A stretch of DNA of 64,000 nt from Bacteroidales bacterium (GCA_017400135.1 JAFPVJ010000027.1:1-64000); one strand, 5' to 3'; positions 45,696 through 54,159 are shown, counted from the first letter of the stretch. Notes: generated by a model not told the origin, from the letters alone. Program-made: numbers and translations.

Positions 45696-46679
45696 TTAAG
45701 CGAGGCGTTTTTCGTTGTAGTCATTCAGGGCTTTGTAGAAGGCTTGGATGTTGGCGATCGAAGTGTGAGGCGGCACGTCGCAGCCGGAGGAAAGGATGTA
45801 ATTGTCGAACTCCGACGTCTTTTCCAGCAATTCGCTGACGGCGGCATAAACCTGCTCGGGGGAGGCCTGCTGCATGATGCCGACGGGGTCGATGTTGCCC
45901 AGGACCGGAAGTTCCGGCGGACAGGCCTGAAGGGCCTCGACCATGTCGGCGCGGTTGCCGAAATGCAGGGCCCAGGCACCGGATTGGACCATCGCGTCCG
46001 TGCAGTGGCCGGTGTTGCCGCAGTTGTGCAGGATCACCTTGAACGTGTCGTCCTGGACGGCGTCGATGATCTTCTTGACATAGACCGTGCAATACTGGAG
46101 GCAGTCGTCGTTGGAGATGAGGCCGGCGGCCGGCTCGGCCATGATCACGCCGCTGATGCCGGTCTCCTTCATCGCCTGGACGTATGCGGTGATGAATGCC
46201 GTGCACTTATCCAGCAGCAGGGTGACCGTTTCCGGCTCCATGTACATCGACATCATCAGCTCTGATAGGTCGAACAGGCGCCCCGCCAGGGAGAACGGCC
46301 CGATGCAACCGCCGTAGATGGGCTTGTCCTTGACGCGGGAGGCCACGATCCGGTTGGCTTTCAGGTACTCCTGGACGCGCCCCTTGTCGAGTCCGGGGAC
46401 TTCGAGCGCGGCGACTTCATCCGCATCCGTCACCAGGCGCCCGATGACGTTCGGGATTTCATTCTCGGTGAATTTGATCTCGGCGCCGAAGGCCTCCGCC
46501 TCGACCGTAAGGTCCATGATGGCGGTCACCGCGGCGGCAGGATAAGCCTCGTTCAGGGCGCAGATGGCGTCCGCATGGGTCTGGCCGTCGGTGACGGCCT
46601 TCAGGACAGTGCTTCCGATGAGCTCGATCCCCGGATGGGTCATGATGGGGATGGCTAGCCTTTTCTTCTTTTGTAACAT
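45696..46679 (-). CDS. MtaA/CmuA-like (uroporphyrinogen decarboxylase family) methyltransferase
   Basis: A 327-residue URO-D-fold protein resembling methylcobamide:acceptor methyltransferases. The zinc ligand text HNCGNTGHC near residue 220 and the SSGCDVPPHT end fit the MtaA/CmuA type, which moves a methyl group from a corrinoid protein to an acceptor. Which acceptor is used here is unknown; coenzyme M is not expected in this phylum, so folate or homocysteine are possibilities. It is part of a four-gene corrinoid run. I start at the ATG at 46679, reading MLQKKKRLAIPIM; an ATG at 46703 would extend further into the preceding gene. Confidence 0.82.
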   Translation of the reverse strand: MLQKKKRLAIPIMTHPGIELIGSTVLKAVTDGQTHADAICALNEAYPAAAVTAIMDLTVEAEAFGAEIKFTENEIPNVIGRLVTDADEVAALEVPGLDKGRVQEYLKANRIVASRVKDKPIYGGCIGPFSLAGRLFDLSELMMSMYMEPETVTLLLDKCTAFITAYVQAMKETGISGVIMAEPAAGLISNDDCLQYCTVYVKKIIDAVQDDTFKVILHNCGNTGHCTDAMVQSGAWALHFGNRADMVEALQACPPELPVLGNIDPVGIMQQASPEQVYAAVSELLEKTSEFDNYILSSGCDVPPHTSIANIQAFYKALNDYNEKRLA

Positions 46680-47317
46680 CTTGTGTTCTTGCAGATTTGA
46701 CAATGGTAGGGTTGGCGCTGGAGGGTTTCTCCCAGGGCGAAGAAGCCGCTGACGGACTTCTCTGGGGTCATAAGCGAGGATTCAGAGAGGATGATGCCGC
46801 ACGGCCGCTCCGGAAACAGCGAGAACAGCAGTTGCTGCTCTCGGATGTTCCAGTTGCAGTAACCGGGGCTGTAGGGCATGGAGATCGTTTCGGTGCCGGT
46901 GTAGTCCTTTTCCATCTGTGCGACGGTCATTTCGGCGAGCACGGTCCCGATCGAGTCGGCGATGAATTCGGCGACGATGTCATCCTCCGCCTTCAGGGCC
47001 TCTTTCGCCCGGTCGAACTCCCAGCCGGCGGTGCCGACGAAGAGCAGGGCGTGGGTCATGCCGTTCAGGTAGGAACAGATGATGCCTTCCGGCGTGAAGG
47101 TCTTGCCGGCGAAACGCACCTGCCGGGGGGAGAGCTTCTCCGCCTCGACGATCTGGTACATGTAGCGCAGGGTGGCCTCGGGGACCAGGCGTTCGCGCAT
47201 CTGCAGGACCAGGTCCCGCACCCGTTCGTCGGGTACGGAATCCTTGTAGCCCATCGCGAACCACACTTCCTTTTCGGGCAGTTCTTCAGGGCTGATCCGG
47301 AAGGCCCGCTCGATCAT
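46655..47317 (-). CDS. Methionine synthase activation-domain-like protein (corrinoid reactivation)
   Basis: A 220-residue protein whose C-terminal half matches the activation domain of B12-dependent methionine synthase: YSPGYCNWN, LFSLFPERPCGIIL and SLMTPEKSVSGFFALG, the region that binds S-adenosylmethionine. The end carries CQICKNTRC, a possible metal or FeS site. Stand-alone relatives occur next to corrinoid methyltransferases and are thought to reactivate oxidised cobalamin; that role is inferred from context here. The ATG shares an A with the stop of the corrinoid-protein gene (TGATG), so translation is coupled. Confidence 0.8.
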   Translation of the reverse strand: MIERAFRISPEELPEKEVWFAMGYKDSVPDERVRDLVLQMRERLVPEATLRYMYQIVEAEKLSPRQVRFAGKTFTPEGIICSYLNGMTHALLFVGTAGWEFDRAKEALKAEDDIVAEFIADSIGTVLAEMTVAQMEKDYTGTETISMPYSPGYCNWNIREQQLLFSLFPERPCGIILSESSLMTPEKSVSGFFALGETLQRQPYHCQICKNTRCYKRRKG

Positions 47318-47934
47318 CAGGAAAGCAGTCTTTTGGCGACTTCGACCGCCTCGTTGGCGTTGGTGCTGAAACCGTCCGCGCCGATGCTGGAAGCAAATTC
47401 GGCCGTAACGGGAGCGCCGCCGATCATGGTCTTGACGGGCAGCCCGTCGGCCTTGACGGCATCGACGACTTCCTTCATGTAGTCCATCGTCGTCGTCAGC
47501 AGGGCGGACATGGCGATGATGTCGGCGTTGTTCTCCTTGGCCGCTTCGATGAAGCGCTCCTTGGAGACGTCGGTGCCGAGGTTAACCACCTTGAAGCCGC
47601 GGCCCTCCAGCATCGAGGCCACGAGATTCTTGCCGATGTCGTGGAGATCGCCCTTGACCGTGCCGATGACCACCGTACCAAGGGTCGTGGTCTGTTCGGC
47701 GAGCATCAGGGGCTTCAGGATGTCCAGGGCGGTCTTCATCGCACGGGCGCTGAGCAGCAGATTGGGGACGAAAACCCGACCGGCCTCGAATTCCTTACCG
47801 ATGGCTTCCATGGCGGGGATCATCGACTCATCGATAATGTCCTGGGGGCTCTTGCCTTCGTCCAGGGAGGCCTGGACGGCATTTTTTGCCAGAGGGGCCA
47901 TGCCCCTGAAAATGGCGTCGTAAAGCGGATTCAT
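47317..47934 (-). CDS. Corrinoid-binding methyl carrier protein
   Basis: A 205-residue two-domain cobalamin protein: a helical cap (about 1-85) and a Rossmann-like B12-binding domain with the lower-ligand motif DLHDIGKN (DxHxxG) and an SALLTTTMDYM segment and GGAPVT loop. It is the MtaC/MtbC-type carrier that receives a methyl group from a substrate through one methyltransferase and hands it to an acceptor through another. The URO-D-type methyltransferases on both sides of it in the operon are the obvious partners. Confidence 0.92.
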   Translation of the reverse strand: MNPLYDAIFRGMAPLAKNAVQASLDEGKSPQDIIDESMIPAMEAIGKEFEAGRVFVPNLLLSARAMKTALDILKPLMLAEQTTTLGTVVIGTVKGDLHDIGKNLVASMLEGRGFKVVNLGTDVSKERFIEAAKENNADIIAMSALLTTTMDYMKEVVDAVKADGLPVKTMIGGAPVTAEFASSIGADGFSTNANEAVEVAKRLLS

Positions 47935-47936
47935 AT

Positions 47937-49196
47937 CTATGCGCGAATTTCTTTCAAAGTATCCATCAAGGCGACCACGTTCTCGACGGGGACGTTCGCC
48001 TGGATGTTGTGGACGGTGTTGTACACGAAACCTCCGCCCTTGCCGAAGATGTCACAAAGTTTCATGACTTCCTCGCGGACCTGGGCCGGCGTGCCGAAGG
48101 GGAGGGTTTTCTGCGTGTCGACGCCGCCGCCCCAGAAGGTGACGCGGTCGCCGAACTCATCTTTCAGACGCTGGGGATCCATGCCCGTCGCGGCGATCTG
48201 GACGGGGTTGATGATGTCGAAACCGGCATTGATCAGGCTGTCGATCAGAGGGTAGATGGCGCCGCAGCAGTGTTTGAAGGTCTTCCAGGTGGTATGCTGG
48301 TGGATCCAGTCGTTCATCCGCTGGTAATAGGGGACGAACAGGTCGTTGAGGGTGTCGACGGAGAGGAACTGGCTGGTCTGGGTGCCGAAATCGGCGCCGC
48401 AGACATAAACGACGTCCACGTTGGATCCGACGGTGTTCCAGATCTTTTCCAGATTCTTGACGGCGAGGGCCGACTGGCGGTCGAACATTTCCTTGATATA
48501 GTCCGGGCGGCAGACCGTGGACATGTACCATTCGGCGACGCTCCGGATGCCGCGCGGCTCACGGATGGCGGGCGAAATGATGCGCGCCACGTCGCCCAGG
48601 GCCATGCCGCCGAATCCGGCGACGACCGCCCGTCCGGTCGCGGCGGCCCGGTCGGTCACGATCTTCCAGTAGTTGAGGGTCTCGTCGTCGATCTCTCCGT
48701 ATTCCTGGAGATTGTCCTCGACATTGAGGTTGTCGTCGTCGATTTCGCCCGGCTGCCGCTCGATCGAGTCGAAGAAATAGCAGCGTTCGGGCATGTGACA
48801 CGACGGCGGGAGGGACTTGTCGCCCTCGGGATAGGAATAGAGACCACCGTCCTTCTCGGTGAACGAGTCCACCATCTTGGCAGGGAGCATCACCACCTGC
48901 CCCCAGGGCATGCGGTATTCCTTCCAGTCCTTGTTCCAGACACCGATCGAATTCTTGGGCCCGAAGCAGCCGGCCGTGTCGGTGCCGAGGGCTTTCGCCA
49001 GGTCATCCTCGATATAACCCAGCATCTGTCCGGGTTCATGCACGTATACGGGGTGTTTGTCCAGTCCGTAATGATCCCGCAGGGCCTCGACGACCTTGCA
49101 ATGGATGCCGGTCACCGGCGTCGTTCCGAAGTCGACCGCGATCCTGTCTGCTTCCTTGTGCTCCAGCACGGTCCTGATTCTCTCTTTTCCAGTCAT
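47937..49196 (-). CDS. Uroporphyrinogen decarboxylase-family corrinoid methyltransferase
   Basis: A 419-residue URO-D-fold protein, longer than heme-pathway HemE and lacking its N-terminal signature, with the likely zinc text FKHCCGAIYPL near residue 310. In methyltransferase systems such a protein demethylates a substrate onto the corrinoid carrier. It is the first gene of the run, 2 bases before the carrier gene, and its promoter region faces the B12-uptake operon. The methylated substrate is unknown; the linked sugar-acid-type transporter suggests a methylated carbohydrate, which is speculative. Confidence 0.85.
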   Translation of the reverse strand: MTGKERIRTVLEHKEADRIAVDFGTTPVTGIHCKVVEALRDHYGLDKHPVYVHEPGQMLGYIEDDLAKALGTDTAGCFGPKNSIGVWNKDWKEYRMPWGQVVMLPAKMVDSFTEKDGGLYSYPEGDKSLPPSCHMPERCYFFDSIERQPGEIDDDNLNVEDNLQEYGEIDDETLNYWKIVTDRAAATGRAVVAGFGGMALGDVARIISPAIREPRGIRSVAEWYMSTVCRPDYIKEMFDRQSALAVKNLEKIWNTVGSNVDVVYVCGADFGTQTSQFLSVDTLNDLFVPYYQRMNDWIHQHTTWKTFKHCCGAIYPLIDSLINAGFDIINPVQIAATGMDPQRLKDEFGDRVTFWGGGVDTQKTLPFGTPAQVREEVMKLCDIFGKGGGFVYNTVHNIQANVPVENVVALMDTLKEIRA

Positions 49197-49219
49197 AGTC
49201 TCAAATTGGGTTATCCTAA

Positions 49220-49227
49220 CAAATATA
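49220..49227 (-). promoter_or_regulatory. -7 box (TATATTTG) for the corrinoid methyltransferase operon
   Basis: A perfect TAnnTTTG match on the minus strand, 23 bases from the ATG at 49196. No strong TTG partner. No riboswitch is seen on this side. Confidence 0.5.
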
Positions 49228-49247
49228 ATGATTTTTGAATAAATGTG

Positions 49248-49255
49248 TATCTTTG
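49248..49255 (+). promoter_or_regulatory. -7 box (TATCTTTG) for the B12-uptake operon
   Basis: A perfect TAnnTTTG match immediately upstream of the cobalamin riboswitch, so transcription would begin at the riboswitch 5' end. Confidence 0.55.
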
Positions 49256-49261
49256 TGCCGG

Positions 49262-49460
49262 ATTGCGGTGTCTTGACCGGGTTTGCCCGGCAGACTCAAA
49301 AGGGAACCCGGCGTGCATCCGGGACTGTGCCCGCAGCTGTGTCATCCGAAAACGGCTTCGAATCCATCGCCATTGGGGCTTTTGGGGCTCCGAGAAGGCC
49401 GGAGCCGGGAGAAGTCAGAAGACCTGCCGCATTCAAGTTGAACAAGGTGGCTCGGGGACA
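49262..49460 (+). ncRNA. Cobalamin riboswitch
   Basis: The leader of the BtuG/BtuB genes carries the B12-box AGTCAGAAGACCTGCCGC (49413-49430) and the upstream conserved core (about 49299-49340) with AGGGAA, TGCATCCGGGACTGTGCCCGCAGCTGT-like text, as in class-I cobalamin riboswitches. Adenosyl- or methylcobalamin binding would lower expression of the downstream uptake genes. A GTGGCTCGGGGACAAGCCGC region (49447 on) may be the expression platform before the ATG at 49490. The 290-base gap is otherwise only promoter sequence. Confidence 0.9.
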
Positions 49461-49489
49461 AGCCGCTGTGAAAACGTTACATCTTTTCT

Positions 49490-50674
49490 ATGAAAAAAGC
49501 ATTTCTTGCTGCTTTGGCCGCGGGGCTCCTGGCGTTCCCGGCCTGTGACATCGTGGAATTCGGGTCGAACGGACCTGTGGAAGATCCCTCCAGGGATGAG
49601 GAACTGACCGGTGAAAAAGTGGATGTCTCCGCGATTCCGGCGGATGTCAGAAAGGTTTTCGTATTGGATGAGGGCGGCATGGGCTCCAACAACGCGACTC
49701 TGGATTTCCTGCGCGTCAGTGACGGCAATTATGTCACGGGTGCCTTCAAGAAGATGAATCCTTCCGTCGGCGCAGGCCTCGGCGACGTGGGTAACGACAT
49801 CGCGGTTCACGGCGACGAGGTTTGGATCGTGGTCAACAACTCCGGCATCGTGGAAGTCCTTTCCGCGAAGGATGAGACGGAACTGGCCGCCATCCAGATT
49901 CCCACGCCCCGGAACATCGCCTTTGACGATAAATATGCGTATGTTTCTTCCTGGGCGGGCGCATACGCCACCGGGAATTATGATATGGGCTATTATGCCA
50001 TCACGGACTACAAGAACCCCAAGGGACTGGTCTGGCGCATCAACCTGGGTACCCGGCAGCTCGAAGGTTTCCCCGTCGAGGTCGGTTACCAGCCCGAGGG
50101 CCTTGCCGTCCAGGATGGAAAGCTCTACGTGGCCAATTCCGGCGGCATCTCCAGCCAGCTTCCTCCGAGCTATTCCTACGACAGGACCGTCAGCATCATC
50201 GATACCAAGACTTTCACGGTCACGAAGACCGTGGACGTGCAGGTCAACCTCAAGAACGTCTATGCCGACGGAGCGGGCAACGTCTATGTCACCTGCCTCG
50301 GTGACTACTGGAGCACGCATTCCGGCCTGTACATGATCGACAGGAACGATGCCGTTAAGCACGTCTCCGACTATGTGAGCGTGTCCGCCATCAAGGATGG
50401 CATCGTCTACTGCATCGGAACGGAGGATGAATTTGACTGGAGCGGCGCGCCCAAGACCTGGAAGGCCTGGTCCTGCCAGAACGGGACGAAGTCCAGCCTG
50501 TCCTGGCCCGTCGACGCCACGACGCCCTACGGTCTCTGTGCGTTCGACGCGAGCACCTACCTCCTGGGCGATGCCGGTGATTACTTCAATCCCGGCAACG
50601 TGAGCCTGTACGGCGGCGGCAAGAAGTGGACGGTCACCGCGGGTGTCTGTCCCGGTCACTTCGCCATCTGGTAG
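49490..50674 (+). CDS. btuG: BtuG-like surface cobalamin-binding lipoprotein
   Basis: A 394-residue lipoprotein (signal ending AFPAC, Cys19) with a seven-bladed YncE-like propeller: repeated strands such as GNDIAVHGDEVWIVVNNSGIVE in part, YQPEGLAVQDGKLYVANSGG and NVYADGAGNVYVTCLGDYW. In Bacteroides BtuG binds B12 very tightly at the cell surface and passes it to BtuB. Assignment rests on the propeller lipoprotein plus position between a cobalamin riboswitch and BtuB; the sequence family is divergent so I keep the label moderate. Confidence 0.8.
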   Translation: MKKAFLAALAAGLLAFPACDIVEFGSNGPVEDPSRDEELTGEKVDVSAIPADVRKVFVLDEGGMGSNNATLDFLRVSDGNYVTGAFKKMNPSVGAGLGDVGNDIAVHGDEVWIVVNNSGIVEVLSAKDETELAAIQIPTPRNIAFDDKYAYVSSWAGAYATGNYDMGYYAITDYKNPKGLVWRINLGTRQLEGFPVEVGYQPEGLAVQDGKLYVANSGGISSQLPPSYSYDRTVSIIDTKTFTVTKTVDVQVNLKNVYADGAGNVYVTCLGDYWSTHSGLYMIDRNDAVKHVSDYVSVSAIKDGIVYCIGTEDEFDWSGAPKTWKAWSCQNGTKSSLSWPVDATTPYGLCAFDASTYLLGDAGDYFNPGNVSLYGGGKKWTVTAGVCPGHFAIW

Positions 50675-52659
50675 TGTCCCGCCGCAGGGTCATATTGCTC
50701 TTATTCCTCGTATCCGCCCCTTTGCGCCTGACGGCCCAGGAGGCGGATACGCTGGCATCGGCACAGGTCTTTTCCGTAAAGGCGCGCCCCGTCGTGCGCC
50801 CGGTGGAGGAAATGTACCTGCCCTCGCAGGTGGCCGCACCGGCCCAGGTGGCCGAGGTGCTGCGGCATTTCACCGGCGTGCAGGTCAAGGACTACGGCGG
50901 CGTCGGCGGCCTCAAGACGGTCAACGTCCGCAGCCTGGGCAGCGAGCACGTGGGCATCTTCCTGGACGGGATCCAGGTCGACAACGCGCAGAACATGCAG
51001 GTGGACCTGGGGCGCTTCTCCACCGCCGGTATCGGTACGGTCGCCCTCTTCAACGGGCAGAAAAGCCGCCGCCTGCAGACGGCGAAGGAATATGCGTCCG
51101 GGGCCGCCGTGCACTTGAATTCGGCGCGCCCGGTCTACGGAGACGGCAGCCATGGCCAGGCAAAGCTCCGGGGCGGTTCGTTCGGAACCGTCAATCCTTC
51201 CCTGCAATGGGACAAGGATCTCTGGAAGGGTGTGACGCTGCGCACGGCGGCGGAATTCCTGACCAGCAACGGCCGCTATAAATTCCCCTGTTTCGACACG
51301 ACCCTCGTCCGCGAGAACGGCGACATCCGCAGCCTTCGCCTGGAGGCGCAGCTTTTCGGGCAGTCGCAGCGGGATGACTGGCAGTTTCGGGCCTACGCCT
51401 ACGGCTCCGAACGTGGCTTTCCCGGCCCGGTCATTCGCAGAGCCCTGGGTTTTCCCTTCAGCGCCGAGCGGCAGGCCGACCAGGATATCTTTATCCAGGG
51501 TGGCTGGAACCGGGACTGGTCGGAACGCTATGCGACGGCCCTGCGCCTGAAATATGCCGACAGTTATACCCATTACGACACCCATCCGGAGAAGAATCCC
51601 ATGGCCCTGCCCTACGACTTGCATTACCGGCAGCGCTCGGGCTATGTATCTGTGGCTCAGTCCTACGTGCTGGCGAATCCCTGGTCGGTGGACCTGAGCA
51701 CGGACCTGCAGCGAAACGCCCTGGACTCGGACGTGGGTCAGTTCGTCACGCCGCGGCGCACCGCTTTCACCGGCGCTCTGGCGACGCGTGTGGCCTGGGA
51801 GCGTTTCCGGGCGGCGGCCCATCTCGTTTATATGGGCGCGTGGGACTGCTTCGACTCTCCGGATGCGGGGGGCTGGACCCGGGAGAACGGTTACCGGGAC
51901 GCCTGGATGCCTTCGCTCAGTCTCTTCTGGAGCCCGCTCGAAGGCCTGGAATGGGACGCCTACGCCAAGCGGAGCTATCGCCTTCCGTCCTTCAACGACC
52001 TCTATTACAGCCAGATGGGGAATTCCTCGCTGGTCCCGGAATCGGCCCTGCAGTTCGGGACCGACTTGCGCTACACCTACTGGCCCCGTCCCTGGTACTG
52101 GGAGGCCCGCGTCTCGCCCTATTACAACCGCGTGAGCGACAAGATTGTGGCCATTCCGACCTCGTCCCAGTTCCGCTGGACCATGCTCAACATCGGTGTC
52201 GTGGATGTCCTGGGCATGGACGTCAAGGCCAAGGCCGCCTGCCAGGCTGGACCGTGGGACATCGGCGCGACACTGCGTTATTCTTATCAGCGCGCCCTGG
52301 ACCACAGTACGCCGGGCAGCCAGACCTATGGGAACCAGATTCCCTACATTCCCCTCCACAGCGGCAGCCTGACCCTTTCGGCCCACGGGAACGGCTGGTC
52401 TTTCGCCTGGGACAGCAGTTTCACAGGCGGGAAATGGTCCCGGACCGCGAACACGCCGGACTATTACATCGAGCCCTGGTCACTGAGCGACGTCACCGTC
52501 GGGCGCTCTTTCCCCTTGAAGGCCGTCAGAGAGTCGTCCATGTCCAAGCTGGTGGTCTCCCTGGCGCTGAACAATATTTTCAATACACACTACGAAATCG
52601 TCCAGGGCTATCCCATGCCCGGATTCAACGCGCTCCTTTCCGTAGAATACAAATGGTAA
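50674..52659 (+). CDS. btuB: TonB-dependent cobalamin receptor BtuB
   Basis: A 661-residue outer-membrane TonB-dependent receptor. A signal peptide (SRRRVILLLFLVSAPLRLTAQ) is followed by a plug domain (LRHFTGVQVKDYGGVGG, VNVRSLGSEHVGIFLDG) and a barrel ending LLSVEYKW with a terminal Trp. It imports cobalamin using TonB energy, together with BtuG, under the riboswitch. The start is the GTG at 50674, sharing the last base of the BtuG TAG stop; no ATG lies before the signal sequence in this frame. Confidence 0.9.
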   Translation: MSRRRVILLLFLVSAPLRLTAQEADTLASAQVFSVKARPVVRPVEEMYLPSQVAAPAQVAEVLRHFTGVQVKDYGGVGGLKTVNVRSLGSEHVGIFLDGIQVDNAQNMQVDLGRFSTAGIGTVALFNGQKSRRLQTAKEYASGAAVHLNSARPVYGDGSHGQAKLRGGSFGTVNPSLQWDKDLWKGVTLRTAAEFLTSNGRYKFPCFDTTLVRENGDIRSLRLEAQLFGQSQRDDWQFRAYAYGSERGFPGPVIRRALGFPFSAERQADQDIFIQGGWNRDWSERYATALRLKYADSYTHYDTHPEKNPMALPYDLHYRQRSGYVSVAQSYVLANPWSVDLSTDLQRNALDSDVGQFVTPRRTAFTGALATRVAWERFRAAAHLVYMGAWDCFDSPDAGGWTRENGYRDAWMPSLSLFWSPLEGLEWDAYAKRSYRLPSFNDLYYSQMGNSSLVPESALQFGTDLRYTYWPRPWYWEARVSPYYNRVSDKIVAIPTSSQFRWTMLNIGVVDVLGMDVKAKAACQAGPWDIGATLRYSYQRALDHSTPGSQTYGNQIPYIPLHSGSLTLSAHGNGWSFAWDSSFTGGKWSRTANTPDYYIEPWSLSDVTVGRSFPLKAVRESSMSKLVVSLALNNIFNTHYEIVQGYPMPGFNALLSVEYKW

Positions 52660-52663
52660 CGAT

Positions 52664-53473
52664 ATGCTTTTGAGTCTCCTTTACGTCCTTCTTTCCGGCA
52701 TCGCCCTGCCCGTCGGCGGCATCCAGATGCAGTATCTCTGGCGTAACCAGCTCGGCGACGTGTATTCGCTGGGCCTGGGCAGCGCCGCCTGCCTCGGCGC
52801 CGCGGCAGCCACGATGACCGGCTGGTGCTCGCTGACCGTGGGCAGTTTCATCTGCACCCTGGTCTGCACCCTGGTCTGCTTCTTCGTGACCCTGAAGGTG
52901 AATACCCAGCAACTCATCACCTTTGGCATCCTCTTCGGGACCTTCATCGGTTCGCTGGGCACCATCGTGGTGACCAACGCTCCGACCGGGGATCTGCTGA
53001 AGCAGTATTATCTCTGGGGAGCGGCCAATTTCCGCCTGGAAGGCGTGACGACGGGGGACATTATCTTCTCGTTGGCGCTCTTCGGGATCGGGCTGACGGC
53101 GGCTCTCAGTCAGGCCGGCCTGCTGACCCGGCATTTCCGGAGCGAGACGGAGATCTCCGATCTGGGGAAGGCGCTGTTGCTGCTGGCGATCATGTGCCTG
53201 GTGACCAGTGCCGTCAGCATCTGCGGCCCGATCGGCTTCATTTCCCTGGGCGTGCCGAACCTGAGCCGCCTGATCTGCAAGAAGACGGACATCCGCCATC
53301 ATTACCTGATTTCTTCCGCGATGGGGGTCGGCCTGCTGCTGGTGACGTACTTGGTCGTCCAGTATGTCAATTTCGGCATCTACCTGCCCGTCAGCGCCAC
53401 CATGGCCATCCTCGCCCTGCCTCTCATGGCCCTCATCTTCATCAAAGGAAAGACCGGCCCCGATGCAGCCTGA
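52664..53473 (+). CDS. BtuC-like ABC permease (FecCD family), N-terminally short
   Basis: A 269-residue integral-membrane protein of the FecCD/BtuC family: MQYLWRNQLGDVYSLGLGSAACLG at the start corresponds to the region after the first helix, and the cytoplasmic coupling text GPIGFISLGVPNLSR is intact. Family members have about 330 residues and ten helices; here the first helix and the RLPR segment are missing and there is no room for them, since BtuB ends 4 bases earlier. No ABC ATPase or binding protein follows. Context suggests B12 transport across the inner membrane. Confidence 0.8.
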   Translation: MLLSLLYVLLSGIALPVGGIQMQYLWRNQLGDVYSLGLGSAACLGAAAATMTGWCSLTVGSFICTLVCTLVCFFVTLKVNTQQLITFGILFGTFIGSLGTIVVTNAPTGDLLKQYYLWGAANFRLEGVTTGDIIFSLALFGIGLTAALSQAGLLTRHFRSETEISDLGKALLLLAIMCLVTSAVSICGPIGFISLGVPNLSRLICKKTDIRHHYLISSAMGVGLLLVTYLVVQYVNFGIYLPVSATMAILALPLMALIFIKGKTGPDAA

Positions 53474-53544
53474 ATCACTTTCCGGAGCCGCAGGCGACAG
53501 GGGGAGTTTGAAGGGTTGGCCCCTCAATGAATGATGGTACCTTC

Positions 53545-53597
53545 GGTACCTCAACTAGAAAAGCTGGCGCCGCGCGCCAGCTTTTCGTTGAGGTACC
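53545..53597 (-). other. Extended hairpin that includes the tRNA-Gln 3' end
   Basis: GGTACCTCAAC (53545-53555) and GTTGAGGTACC (53587-53597) form a perfect 11-base inverted repeat around the terminator stem at 53558-53586. The right arm is the acceptor-end sequence of tRNA-Gln, so this fold competes with the mature tRNA fold. Confidence 0.55.
53558..53586 (-). terminator. Terminator after tRNA-Gln
   Basis: GAAAAGCTGGCGC and GCGCCAGCTTTTC form a perfect 13-base stem with a three-base loop just downstream of the tRNA on the minus strand. The T-run is short, but the A/T ends work in either direction. Confidence 0.65.
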
Positions 53598-53658
53598 AGG
53601 ATTCGAACCTGGACTGAGGGAACCAAAATCCCTAGTGCTGCCATTACACAATACCTCA
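53588..53658 (-). tRNA. tRNA-Gln (anticodon TTG)
   Basis: Minus-strand 71-base tRNA: acceptor stem TGAGGTA/TACCTCA, D-arm, anticodon stem AGGGA/TCCCT around the loop TTTTGGT (anticodon TTG), T-arm with GGTTCGAATCC. CCA is not encoded. It would read CAA, and CAG weakly by wobble. Confidence 0.93.
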
Positions 53659-53681
53659 ATTCCGGGGTGCAAATATACGAA

Positions 53682-54131
53682 TTATTTCCGTTTCTCCTTG
53701 AAATAATCGGAAACTAGTGTCGAGCATTCCTGGGCGAGCACGCCTGACAGGACTTCCGTGCGGGGATGCAGCAGGGAGGGGGAGAAGAGCGTATAGCCCC
53801 GCTTCGGGTCGGACGCTCCAAAGACCAGACGGGTCAGCTGCGCCCAATTCAGGGCTGCGGCGCACATCGGACAAGGCTCCAGCGTCACGTAGAGCGTGCA
53901 ATCTTCGAGATAACGGCTGCCCAGGGCTTCCGTAGCGGCCGTGATGGCGATCATCTCCGCGTGCGCGGTGGGATCGTGCAACTGCTCCGTCATGTTGTGC
54001 CCCTTGGCGATGATGCGGCCTTTCGAGACAATGACGGCGCCGACGGGTACCTCGCCGTTGTCCAGCGCCGCTCCGGCCTCCGTCAGCGCGGCCCGCATGA
54101 ATCTTTCGTCGTCGTTGCTAAAAATGCTCAT
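53682..54131 (-). CDS. tadA: Nucleoside/tRNA adenosine deaminase TadA
   Basis: A 149-residue zinc deaminase that converts A34 of tRNA-Arg(ACG) to inosine. It has the HAE proton-transfer motif (PTAHAEMIAI) and the zinc PCPMC (LEPCPMCAAAL) signature. The family N-terminus begins near ERFMRAALTEA; I use the ATG at 54131, since the longer frame crosses its own promoter. Other CDA-family deaminases (guanine deaminase) are a weaker alternative. A TAAATTTG box lies 20 bases upstream. Confidence 0.88.
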   Translation of the reverse strand: MSIFSNDDERFMRAALTEAGAALDNGEVPVGAVIVSKGRIIAKGHNMTEQLHDPTAHAEMIAITAATEALGSRYLEDCTLYVTLEPCPMCAAALNWAQLTRLVFGASDPKRGYTLFSPSLLHPRTEVLSGVLAQECSTLVSDYFKEKRK

Positions 54132-54151
54132 TTTCACGCTGTTTGATGCGA

Positions 54152-54159
54152 CAAATTTA
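54152..54159 (-). promoter_or_regulatory. -7 box (TAAATTTG) for tadA
   Basis: A perfect TAnnTTTG match on the minus strand, 20 bases from the tadA ATG. Confidence 0.45.

Noticed and set aside
53475-53672. Minus-strand 65-codon frame over the tRNA
   Set aside because: It crosses tRNA-Gln and its terminator and has no family resemblance.
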